Shown here piece by piece: positions 53,151 to 62,749 of a DNA stretch of 64,000 nt. Under the pieces are notes generated by a model, which was given only the letters and a program-made list of their open reading frames with translations, did not search any database and was not told the DNA's origin. The DNA is from Phialocephala subalpina (taxonomy: Eukaryota > Ascomycota > Leotiomycetes > Helotiales > Mollisiaceae), in NCBI GenBank assembly GCA_900073065.1, contig FJOG01000008.1:500985-564984 (forward strand). Direction: 5' to 3'. Positions within the stretch are counted from its first letter, which is position 1. Each line of letters begins with the position of its first letter. Made by a program: the position numbers and the translations under genes.

Positions 53151-54959
53151 CCCCGACCGCTGTGACAACTTGGCTAGGTGTGATAGCAGGCAGAGCTGTG
53201 ATTTGACGCTTTGTTGTGGTGTGAGAAGTTTTTCACCTGTTGGTGTGGGTGGCGATCTGGCGAATCAAGATGTCAGGAAAATCTGCAGAAATGTTTAGCG
53301 ACCGTTCGAAAGTTCGAGGTACTGAACAGGCGGAGAGGAACTCAACGATGCAAATCAAGGAGAGGAACAGTTCTCCTCGGATTGTTGGTCTTCTAGCCGT
53401 TATTTCTTTCGATGTGGGAGTCGTTGTGGTGGGCACTCCCATCTTATATTTTGCCATCTTGCTGCAGAACGCAAGGGTCAGCTGCCACTCGCATGCAATG
53501 TCGATTTTCGACGCCCGGTTTATTACAGTGAGGGTGCTCTAGCCTGTCTGCCTCATTCCCAAGTGCGTTTGCCTCGTTCATAACGAGGTACCAGCTGCAA
53601 CTCGGAGGGCATTTTTAGCCAATTATACACCGAGTACAATGCTTAATCTAGAGGCCGCGCTTGTCATGCAGGAGTCACCTGCAAATGAGAAGGTCTGAAT
53701 AATGGCGGTGCTTCTTCGAAGTCGTGCGCTCATTTGCGAACCACCTAGGTCTCTGACTTGTCGCTTTTATCCGAAGTTATGGGATAGGAGGTCAAATTAA
53801 AGTTTCCAAGGTCCTGGTCTGGTTGCCTCAAATGCTCGCGTCGATTAAGCACAACTGATTGGCCTCTGAAACATCCACTGCTTACTCCAGATATAGGATA
53901 TGATGGGTTGCAAGGTAGACTTTCCAGAGCATGTCAAGTGATACCCACGGGATGTTCATTGGCATGTTCCTAGGACTAGAGATGTTCAGCACGTCAACAT
54001 TCTATGACGAACGAACAGAGGCTTACCAGAATTGTCGAGGCATCCTCAAATTCGTTTCGCGAGGCCGCAAGTGCACCTCTTCCGGATTGGTCCATGGCAA
54101 GCGGTGACCTTTTTTGTGGCGATAGGGTCAGATAGCGAGACTTGGCCAAGGCGTTGGACCATTCGATGGCCGGATAGCAACTATCCCTTCACTAGTCATG
54201 TGCAAAGACACACCGCATCTCACGATGGTTGCTGAACTCTGGTTCTTAGTCATTTCGCTACGGAAGGCCCTTGGTAATGAGCAGTCGCTGCAGACAGTGT
54301 TGTGGTCGGCCGCTGATAAAGAGTTACCCTCGCGCTGACAGCTTCGCCGCCTGGAAGGTACTCAAAACAACGGATGGTCTCCGTTGAGGGGTATATCAAG
54401 TCTTTGCCCGAAGTTCGCTATCTGGCAAGAGTCTGGTAGACGTCTGGGTCTTCCAATTCGGGGCCGGGTTTAGCATTTCGTCTCGATAGCGCGTTTGCTT
54501 GTGATCAACATGAAGTCGAGCTTGTGAGTGTCCAGCTCTTTGGAAATGCTTGCAAGTCGAATGCTCTTTCCATATAGCCTGTCGTGTCGACATCGAAGAA
54601 GACTTCCGCCTGTACAGAGCACCGTTAGGACAATACAGAAGGTTGTCTTGTGGCAGGACGCGACGCGTTGAGGGAGCCTGAATGCTCCAAATTGCCGCTG
54701 CTTGCTCGGAGTAGATTTCATTGAAGCGAAGAAAGGTGAAGGCCATAGATCCGATGCTGGGGAGGGGCGTTCTGGAAATAGGTTGACATCAAGGAATGCT
54801 TTGCGATGTTGATAGGAGATGTTTGAAGAGAAGGACGAGAGCTTGGATTGAAAGCGCGATGGCGCGGCAAATTTCGGGCACCGCTGCACGTGACCGGGCC
54901 ATTTTTCGGGCTTTGGGCTCATGTTGCATCGGTTTTCAAGAACTTCTGATATTCGAGAA
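53151..54959. other. Gene-poor stretch before the assembly gap
   Basis: Only uncertain pieces occur, for example minus-strand frames at 54396-54922 that do not resemble known proteins. No RNA gene or clear repeat was found. Confidence 0.4.
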
Positions 54960-55600
54960 NNNNNNNNNNNNNNNNNNNNNNNNNNNNNNNNNNNNNNNNN
55001 NNNNNNNNNNNNNNNNNNNNNNNNNNNNNNNNNNNNNNNNNNNNNNNNNNNNNNNNNNNNNNNNNNNNNNNNNNNNNNNNNNNNNNNNNNNNNNNNNNNN
55101 NNNNNNNNNNNNNNNNNNNNNNNNNNNNNNNNNNNNNNNNNNNNNNNNNNNNNNNNNNNNNNNNNNNNNNNNNNNNNNNNNNNNNNNNNNNNNNNNNNNN
55201 NNNNNNNNNNNNNNNNNNNNNNNNNNNNNNNNNNNNNNNNNNNNNNNNNNNNNNNNNNNNNNNNNNNNNNNNNNNNNNNNNNNNNNNNNNNNNNNNNNNN
55301 NNNNNNNNNNNNNNNNNNNNNNNNNNNNNNNNNNNNNNNNNNNNNNNNNNNNNNNNNNNNNNNNNNNNNNNNNNNNNNNNNNNNNNNNNNNNNNNNNNNN
55401 NNNNNNNNNNNNNNNNNNNNNNNNNNNNNNNNNNNNNNNNNNNNNNNNNNNNNNNNNNNNNNNNNNNNNNNNNNNNNNNNNNNNNNNNNNNNNNNNNNNN
55501 NNNNNNNNNNNNNNNNNNNNNNNNNNNNNNNNNNNNNNNNNNNNNNNNNNNNNNNNNNNNNNNNNNNNNNNNNNNNNNNNNNNNNNNNNNNNNNNNNNNN
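54960..55600. other. Assembly gap (641 N)
   Basis: All bases are N. Reading frames that cross it are meaningless. Confidence 1.
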
Positions 55601-56106
55601 TTAGAACCGCTTTGCTGAAACAGCTATCAAATAGTTCATTATAAATATAATATGATAGCACAGGCAAAGGGCGAAAAGCATTCAAATGTGCTTTGCATCA
55701 GCCAACATGCAAGCATTCTGTACCTGGGAATTTTCAGTGCTTTACTAAACTACTATGCTCTGGGAATCCATGCCCTTGTAGGATTTTCGGAATCCTCACA
55801 AGAGAGAGGAGCTAACGAACTTGGGCATCATAAAGCATTGTATAAGATAGGCTCCCCTTTGTCCATAGCGAGGTGGCGTAATCATCGGCTCCTCCCACTC
55901 GCCCGCTCTTATATTTCTTTGTTTTATATTCTTTTCTTCCCAACAGAACCACCTTCGAAATATTGTTCAACGCGCCGAATGTTACCATCTGGCCAAAAAA
56001 ATTATCCTCGCTCGCTTAGCGAAAAGGAGAACCGAGATGGGGGCCGAAATGACTCATTTTTTACATCCACTGGGATAAAAATCTACAAAAAACAAAACAG
56101 GATATT
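55601..56106. other. AT-rich flank of the gap, no gene
   Basis: The sequence between the N run and the tRNA-like gene has no coding region that I can support. Confidence 0.4.
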
Positions 56107-56216
56107 TGAATAGGATGAGATTCGAACTCATGCAGGTTTCCCTAGTAGAATGTTTACAGTCTTAGACTGTCAAGAAGATCTTGAGTCTACCGCCTTAACC
56201 GCTCGGCCTGAAGAAT
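56107..56216 (-). tRNA. tRNA-Leu(CAA)-like gene with intron
   Basis: The minus strand shows AGGCCGAGCGGTTAAGGC (A-box/D-arm), an anticodon stem GTAGA/TCTAC with loop CTCAAGA carrying anticodon CAA and an intron of about 28 nt after it, a long variable arm (TAGGGAAACCTG), and ATGAGTTCGAATCTCAT (B-box/T-arm). This is a leucine tRNA (type II). The 3' acceptor strand reads CCTATTC, but the bases in front of the D-arm (ATTCTTC) do not pair with it, so the acceptor stem is defective as read. It may be a tRNA pseudogene or a 5'-truncated copy. Confidence 0.65.
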
Positions 56217-56491
56217 TATTAGAATTGAATGTTTGATGTTGAAGTGGGTTGACTCACCACCTATCCGTGTTTTTGATTGGACAGAAATTTGCAATTTAAA
56301 TCTATATGCTCTTGTGTAGCCCGCGGAAACAGTGGAGGAGTTCGCAACATTTCGCAACAAACTCGGTATAGCATCACGTGCTGAAAGAAATTTGGCGTTA
56401 AGGTTAGGCGATAAGATAAGATCTATCACAAAATATAAAAAAATATCTGGAAATTACCCCGCGACGAATCTACACGCTTCCTGCAAGCAAA

Positions 56492-57919
56492 ATGACGACC
56501 AATACACCCAAACCTGTTCATAGCCTTGTGCTCGATACCGGACCTATTATCAAAAATGATCCCTCTGTCTCAAGCCTCATCGGACAAGCAGAGATGCTCT
56601 ACACCATCCCCGCCGTCATTGAAGAAATTCGAGATCCCGCGACGAGATCCAGACTCGAGACCACCTTGATTCCCTTCCTCACATTACGATCACCGGCTGC
56701 AGCGAGCATCAAAACTATTACAGAATTTGCGCGGAAGACGGGCGATTTAGCGGTTTTGAGTAGACCGGATATTCAGGTTATGGCTTTGGCATACGAGTTG
56801 GAATGCGAGAGGAATCATGGGGATTGGAGATTGAGAAGTGTGCCTGGGCAGAAGAGACTTAATGGCGCTCCTCCTGCGAAGGATGCCGAAGGAAATGTTA
56901 TGAAACCTACAGAACAGGTCGCGCAAGAGAAGCCACAAGCAGTGGATGCAGCTCCAGCACCTGCACCAGAAAGTCGTGGCGCATGGGGTACTGCAATTTC
57001 TCCTACACCAGAAAGTACAGAGGCAGAGGAAGAAGAGTCCAAGTTGGAGGAGAAGGTGGAGAACAAGGATATTTCAAGCCAAGAGCAAGGAGGCGCGACG
57101 GAATCTCAATCTACGATAATAGAGGAGACTCTTGAGAAGACTCACCTCGATCCCGCAGAGGCACTCGAAGTACTCGAAGCCGCTGCAGAATCCACAAACC
57201 CCGAGTCACCAACAAATGGAGAGGTACAGCCACCACCCGACCCCTCAGCAGAAGAAGTCCAAGAACCAGAGACAGAAGATTCCGACGGTGGAGAATGGAT
57301 CACACCCTCAAACCTCAAGAAACATCAAGAAAAAGACTCCAATACCTCCCTCGACCCCGAAGAGAAGACAAAAACTATGCAAGTCGCAACCATCACCTCC
57401 GACTACGCCATGCAAAACGTCCTCCTACGAATGAACCTCAACCTCCTCTCACCAAAGTTAATGCGAGTACGAGAACTCAAGACCTGGGTCCTACGCTGCC
57501 ACGCCTGTTTCTACATCTCCAAAGACTTGAACAAGCAATTCTGTCCTCGGTGCGGGAAGCCTTCTCTCATGAGAGCTTCATGTTCTACAGACAAGGATGG
57601 AAACTTCAAGGTTCATTTGAAGAAGAATATGCAATGGAACACGAGGGGGAATGTTTATAGTATCCCGAAACCTGTTGCGGGGACTTCGAATGGCAAGCTT
57701 GTTGCTGGTGGTGGGAGGGGCGGTTGGGGACAAGGTCTCATTTTGGCTGAGGATCAGAAGGAATATGTCCAGGCTATGACTGGCGCGAGGAGGAAGAAGG
57801 AGAAGGATCTTATGGATGAGGATTATTTGCCCAGTATCTTGTCTGGTGACCGAAATGGTGGACATGGGAAGCCAAAAGTTGGAGCTGGAAGGAACGTAAA
57901 CTCGAGGAAGCGGAAGTAG
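56492..57919 (+). CDS. NOB1: 20S pre-rRNA D-site endonuclease Nob1
   Basis: Single exon, 475 aa. The PIN domain occupies residues about 10-105, with the acidic active-site residues Asp15 (LVLDTGPII), Glu44/45 (IEEIRDP) and Asp near 94 (SRPDIQVMALA). A long acidic, Pro/Glu-rich linker follows (about 130-300). The zinc ribbon has Cys pairs in LRCHACF near 335 and FCPRCGKPS near 350, then NMQWNTRGNVYSIPKP and a basic C-terminus ending SRKRK. Nob1 cuts 20S pre-rRNA at site D to make the mature 18S 3' end in the cytoplasm. The gene is convergent with NOP10. Confidence 0.96.
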   Translation: MTTNTPKPVHSLVLDTGPIIKNDPSVSSLIGQAEMLYTIPAVIEEIRDPATRSRLETTLIPFLTLRSPAAASIKTITEFARKTGDLAVLSRPDIQVMALAYELECERNHGDWRLRSVPGQKRLNGAPPAKDAEGNVMKPTEQVAQEKPQAVDAAPAPAPESRGAWGTAISPTPESTEAEEEESKLEEKVENKDISSQEQGGATESQSTIIEETLEKTHLDPAEALEVLEAAAESTNPESPTNGEVQPPPDPSAEEVQEPETEDSDGGEWITPSNLKKHQEKDSNTSLDPEEKTKTMQVATITSDYAMQNVLLRMNLNLLSPKLMRVRELKTWVLRCHACFYISKDLNKQFCPRCGKPSLMRASCSTDKDGNFKVHLKKNMQWNTRGNVYSIPKPVAGTSNGKLVAGGGRGGWGQGLILAEDQKEYVQAMTGARRKKEKDLMDEDYLPSILSGDRNGGHGKPKVGAGRNVNSRKRK

Positions 57920-58236
57920 ATTTTTTGTCACATTTGACATGTTGGGGGTGCTTGGCGTACGAAATCTCTGGCAGCATTCTGCGACATGTGATTGGCGTTT
58001 GGGGCAACATTTGCCAGGGAGAATAGACAGCATAGTGAACGTATTTTGATTTCCTTCCACACAATGAATGCAGAACCCCATCCATGGACGCCAATCTTGC
58101 ACCTCAAACGCCTGCCTGGTATAATCTCACAGAACTTTTGCAGAATTATTCAGAAGCCCATTTCCATCCCCGTCTCTACAGAAGAGCATTTCCTTCCCAA
58201 GCCTTCACCTTATGTCACACGCTCTCCATATGCAAT
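57920..58236. other. Convergent 3' region of NOB1 and NOP10
   Basis: About 317 bp; no separate feature seen. Confidence 0.4.
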
Positions 58237-58497
58237 TTATTGACCCAGCACCTTGAGATCCTCTGCAATTGCCAATCAGCTTCTTCTCTGTTCCAAATTG
58301 AAAACTGCAAGAATGAACGTACTCTGCTGCGTCAAAAGTAATCCATATCTCTTCTTCAACGTAACACGATGTCTCGAGTACTTATCATCAGGCGAGAATC
58401 TTGCAGGATGCGCAGACTTGGTAACTTCGCCCGAAACGACCTTCTTCAGGGTATAGACGCGCTTTCCAGCGGAATCCAGGGTGTACATAAGATGCAT
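58237..58497 (-). CDS. NOP10: H/ACA snoRNP subunit Nop10 (spliced, 66 aa)
   Basis: Exons 58497-58323 and 58262-58237 are joined by a 60-bp intron (GTACGT donor, GCAG acceptor), giving 66 aa that end KDLKVLGQ. The start [19 protein letters not shown] and the [20 protein letters not shown] core are diagnostic. Without splicing the frame would run on to a non-family tail ([12 protein letters not shown]). Nop10 is part of H/ACA RNPs (with Cbf5, Nhp2, Gar1) that pseudouridylate rRNA. The gene is short enough to be missed by automatic annotation. Confidence 0.93.
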
Positions 58498-58756
58498 CTT
58501 TGCGGTTGGTGCGGAGGCTCGTCTGGTGTTCCGAGGATCGGTTTGTGGAATGGCTTTTCGCGTTTGTGGTTGGAGTCACAAGCTGTGAAGAATCGGATAT
58601 TTTTATTGTCCGCCGAAAGCGAGATATTGTGGGTGCGGAGAAGAATGTTTCGATATTGAAGTCGTTTTACTCGTTTTGCTCGAGGAGCTTCCGAATTAAA
58701 TTTTGGTTCTCGGATCGGATTAACCTTAGTGCTCGAGCACGCCATCCCACATTGGG

Positions 58757-59044
58757 ACTACGAAGGCGCGCGGCATTGAAAATGACCCATTTTTAAGCGA
58801 GGGGTTTTCGAGAATATCGGCCGCACTTTAAAAGTTATATAAATTGCAACTTGAGGCATTTTCTCTTGAAAATAATTTTCTTATAAACTCAGTCTTATAC
58901 TCCAAAATCCCAATTAATAAATAGCAGGTTTTAGTGTCGTGGTAGCTCGGAATTACGATGCAGAAATAACGCACTTTTTGGTGTTCCTGCCATTTAAGTA
59001 GTGCTGAGAAAATGAGTCAAATTCAATGCCACGCGCCTTCGTAG
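58757..59044. mobile_element. MITE-like element with about 30-bp inverted repeats
   Basis: TACGAAGGCGCGCGGCATTG and on to AAAATGACCCAT (58760-58791) and the reverse complement of 59011-59043 (TACGAAGGCGTGGCATTGAA, then TTTGACTCAT) are imperfect inverted repeats facing each other. They begin and end with TA, a common target site. The interior of about 220 bp is AT-rich without a gene. This fits a short non-autonomous DNA transposon; no transposase is present. Confidence 0.5.
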
Positions 59045-59173
59045 CCTATCTACGCCCTTTTGAGATGCGAGCAAGCCCTCCGACAACCCGCAGCTGTCTC
59101 GTGACCCCACATCCAACTTTCTTATTATGATTTCCTGGCAGAGGAAGAATAAATTTCCAAACAAATTTTCACA

Positions 59174-60004
59174 ATGACAGAGAACATTCATTTCGAAGAC
59201 GCAATTGCGGCCCTATCCGGCAGCAACAATATTGAAGAGATGAAGGCTTCAGACGGGTCAAAAGCCATGCTCGTGGAAGTTGAAGAAGTCAACCCGACGT
59301 GCCTGCTCCTCGAACTTCCCCGGGAGATCAGAGATCACATCTACAGCCTCATCTTCCTCTCTGATGGACCCATTTACCCAAGCAGAGACCGAGCCGGAAT
59401 TGCCGAGTATCTTGGACTTCTTCGGACGTGTCAACACATTTACTCAGAAGTCATCGAAATTTTGTATGGACGAAACACTTTTCAAATTCGAGGAGATCCT
59501 CGCTGGAAGGCACCCGAGCTTCTGAACTTGCTCAGCAGCCAAAGACGAGATGGGTTCATCAGAGATGGACTTCTACATCCTTCCATGAAGGACTTTCAAA
59601 CGAACAAGATCTGTCTCTCCAGGTTTCACATCAAGAAGCTCTACATACCATCGCATAATATCAGTTTGAGCCAACTCAAGCACCTGTTCTCACTTTTCAA
59701 GTACTTCCCAAATCAAGAGTACCTTCGAGTCGTGTACACTGGCTCTTTTGGTGTGAAGGATATGGAAGTCATCAACCTTTGTCGCCTGTACCGAGATCGT
59801 CGACCACAGTTGGAGAACTTCATCCTTTGCAAACGTATTCGCTACTCTGAGGCAGAAGATATATCGTGGATGCTTTGGGAGAACCCGTATAGGAAGTGGA
59901 CGAGCATTTCCGATGTCCCAGACATGAAGAATGTTTGGAAGAACGAAGATGGTATCCTTCGAAAGGCTGTTGTGGTTAGCGCCCCACAAAGCATACCGGA
60001 ATAA
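59174..60004 (+). CDS. F-box-like fungal protein
   Basis: Single exon, 276 aa. After a short acidic N-terminus comes CLLLELPREIRDHIYSLIFL near residue 45 and LLRTCQHIYSEVIEILYGRN near 80, the F-box-like helices of many fungal proteins that recruit or resemble SCF substrate receptors. The remainder (RFHIKKLYIPSHNISLSQLK, YLRVVYTGSFGVKDMEVINL) looks leucine-rich without clear repeats. The substrate and function are unknown. Confidence 0.8.
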   Translation: MTENIHFEDAIAALSGSNNIEEMKASDGSKAMLVEVEEVNPTCLLLELPREIRDHIYSLIFLSDGPIYPSRDRAGIAEYLGLLRTCQHIYSEVIEILYGRNTFQIRGDPRWKAPELLNLLSSQRRDGFIRDGLLHPSMKDFQTNKICLSRFHIKKLYIPSHNISLSQLKHLFSLFKYFPNQEYLRVVYTGSFGVKDMEVINLCRLYRDRRPQLENFILCKRIRYSEAEDISWMLWENPYRKWTSISDVPDMKNVWKNEDGILRKAVVVSAPQSIPE

Positions 60005-60558
60005 CGTTTCTCTGATATACTTGGAATCTTGAATTACGATATCTTTTCCTGTCCAGATTCCGCTCTGAAGATTGCACGAGTAGGTCAGGTCACCTGATGT
60101 CTCCAGCGGTGCCTATGCTGTTATCCTTGCTGGGAAAGAGAGGCACCTCAGCAACAAGGTCCATCCTATTGTCGATGCTGATTTTTAATCCTTCAGCTAG
60201 CGACATCTCACTTGCATAAAATTGGAGTTGTCTCTTCCCCGGAGAAACGTTTCTTACCCCGCTCCATCGAAACCCGGGGGCTTCATCTGGGGCAGTCCTC
60301 CAAACAATGCGGAGAATAAGATGGACCCCGGGATTCCCGCTTACTGATGCCCTAGACGCCCGTACTATCAGCAGGCTTGACTCCCCATGCTCTCAACGCT
60401 TGTCTTCACCCGACGGAAGCTTCAGAGGCTTCGCCTACAAAGCTGGGGTCGGCCTGGCAGATGTTCAGGCGATCATTGTCCTTTCCGCAATCGAACATTC
60501 TCCTCGACAGTTGTTCGTTTGCTGCACTTGTCAACATTATCTCTAAACTTCTTCATTC
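60005..60558 (+). promoter_or_regulatory. Upstream region of the sugar transporter
   Basis: About 550 bp with no gene. TGGGGCAG, CCCCGC and CCCCGG-type GC-rich elements near 60238-60335 could bind carbon-catabolite regulators (SYGGRG in CreA is an example), a weak inference. Confidence 0.3.
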
Positions 60559-62237
60559 ATGTGTACCACCAAAGATCGACATCCTCTAGTCATGGCAAAC
60601 TATCTTGGTCTTCGAGGAGAGAAGCTTGCGGTGGCTCGTGTTCTCCTTGTTATGCTCCCTTCGTTCTTCCTCTACGGGTACAATCAATCCGCAATTGGAG
60701 GTGTTCTCAACTTTACGCCTTTCGTCGAACAGTTTCCTCGAATCGATACAGCGACTACGAAAGGTTCCCAGAAAGCAGATAATTCTCGAATCCAAGGTCG
60801 ACCTCCTTATCCTAGTCTCTTGTCGAAGAAGCTGACAGCTATTAGGCACTGTTGTGGCTCTCTATACACTTGGTTGTCTCATTGGGGCCTTAACTTCGGC
60901 TCTGATTGGCAATCAACTTGGGCGACGACGAACTATTCTTGTGTTTGCTGTAATCGCCGCCATTGGAGCCGCTCTGAAAGGCACGTCGTTCAGCCTCGGT
61001 CAACTTATCGTCGGGCGAATCACCGCTGGTATTGGCGTCGGCGGGGTGAACGCCGTATTACCTGTATGGCAGTCAGAATGTTCGAAGCCCAAGAATCGCG
61101 GTCAGAGCGTTGTCGTGATGGGTATCTACATCGCTTCCGGAATTGCCTTGGCCAGCTGGGTCAATTTCGGACTGTCATACCGCCAAGGGACTTCCATGTG
61201 CTGGAGACTGTCACTGTCGATCCCAATCATATTCTCTATTCTCATCTGCAGCTTCACATACTGTTTTCCAGAATCTCCCAGGTGGCTGGCGCAGAGGGGT
61301 AGGATGGAAGAAGCAAAAGCAGTTATAGCTGTTCTCGAAGATCAACCTGCGGAGTCGGAACATGTTGCCATTGAGCTAGATATTGTCCGGAAAGCTTGCG
61401 ACAATCATGGAGCTCGAGAGCGAGGCTTTGTGGACCTCTTCAAAATGGGACGTGAAAGGTTGTTTTACCGCTTATCCCTATCCGTCATGATCAATTTCTG
61501 TGCACAGATGACAGGTGTGATACTTTCCAGACCCGGAGGTTTGACATCTTCTGACAATCACAGGTGCAAATGTCATCACATATTATGCCTCAACCATCTT
61601 CAGCCAATCGCTCGGTTTTAAAAGCCACCAGTCTTCGGTCCTCGCAGCTGGCCTCTTGACTTGGAAGATCGTCGCTGCTTCTTTGGCATACTATTACATT
61701 GATCGTGCTGGACGCAGACCTCTGTTCATGACCTCGGGATTTGGCATGGGCATCTCAATGATGTGCCTCGCCATCGCCGTCTCTCAACTTGAACACCCTG
61801 GCGCCGGAACGGGAGCGACTTTCTTCCTGTTCATGTTTATGTTCTTCTTCCCGCTCGGCTTTCTCGGTGCCAACTTCCTATACTCTGCCGAGATTGCTCC
61901 TCAAGACTTGAGGATTCATCTCTCAGCCATTGGGACTTCAGCTCACTGGCTTTTCAACTTTGTCATTGCTGAAGTCACTCCCATCGCTTTTGCAACCATC
62001 GGGTACAAGTATTATATTGTGTATGCATGCACAGGTGTGTCTGTTCTGCCGATGGTTTACTTTCTGTTTCCGGAGACGAATGGGAGGTCATTGGAGGATA
62101 TGGATCGGATATTCTCGGGACCACAGCATTGGTGGCAGGTGCCGTCTGCTGCGGAGCATCTTCAAAAGAGCGCGATCGTGGATATCGAGAATGGGGACGA
62201 GAAGATTGAGAAGTTTGGCTATGTTGAGGAAGCTTAA
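60559..62237 (+). CDS. MFS sugar porter
   Basis: Three exons (60559-60796, 60846-61514, 61564-62237) give 526 aa with twelve predicted membrane segments. Sugar-porter signatures are YGYNQSAIGGVL (helix 1), GNQLGRRRTILV (loop 2-3; the usual Asp is absent), VGRITAGIGVG (helix 4), CFPESPRWLAQRG (loop 6-7), YYIDRAGRRPLF (loop 8-9) and FPETNGRSLEDMD (C-terminus). It is probably a plasma-membrane proton/sugar symporter; the substrate is not evident. The start could also be the Met at 60592. Confidence 0.93.
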
Positions 62238-62749
62238 GAGATGAGAATGACGAGACATCCGAATACATGATGTACTCAAGTGCATGGGATTTATCTACGC
62301 TGGAAAGATTTATGAGGACATCTCAGGCAGAGCGCGGGATTGAAGAGATTGCAGACTGGGAAGATGGCGTTAGCTTATCTTGAACGACGAATGAAATTTC
62401 CTTACGTATGATATATCTCTTTCTAGTACTACTCTGAAGAGCCACCTTGAGTTGACTTTTATATTACTGCTTCGGTGATGCGAGGCGCAGTACAAACGAT
62501 GTGCTGAATATGCTAACGACACCTGAAATTACAGTGACACATCGCCTAAATTCTGTATTGATACCCTGCAATTATAGTGGGCAAAGCCTACGAGGCAGAA
62601 GCACCTGATTCGTTAACCCCTCGATTGGCTGACACTAAGCTGCGCCCGTAATTTTTTCTCACTTCAACCTCTCCCTTCCTACCGCAACTTCATCGACAAA
62701 CGACAATATCTGTCACATCAACTCTATATCATCATTCTGATACAATGAG
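62238..62749. other. Intergenic before the transcription factor
   Basis: About 510 bp, 3' flank of the transporter and upstream of the next gene on the same strand. No feature recognised. Confidence 0.4.

Noticed and set aside
54796..55685. Long frames of 227-282 aa across the gap
   Set aside because: They consist almost entirely of N, so they carry no information.
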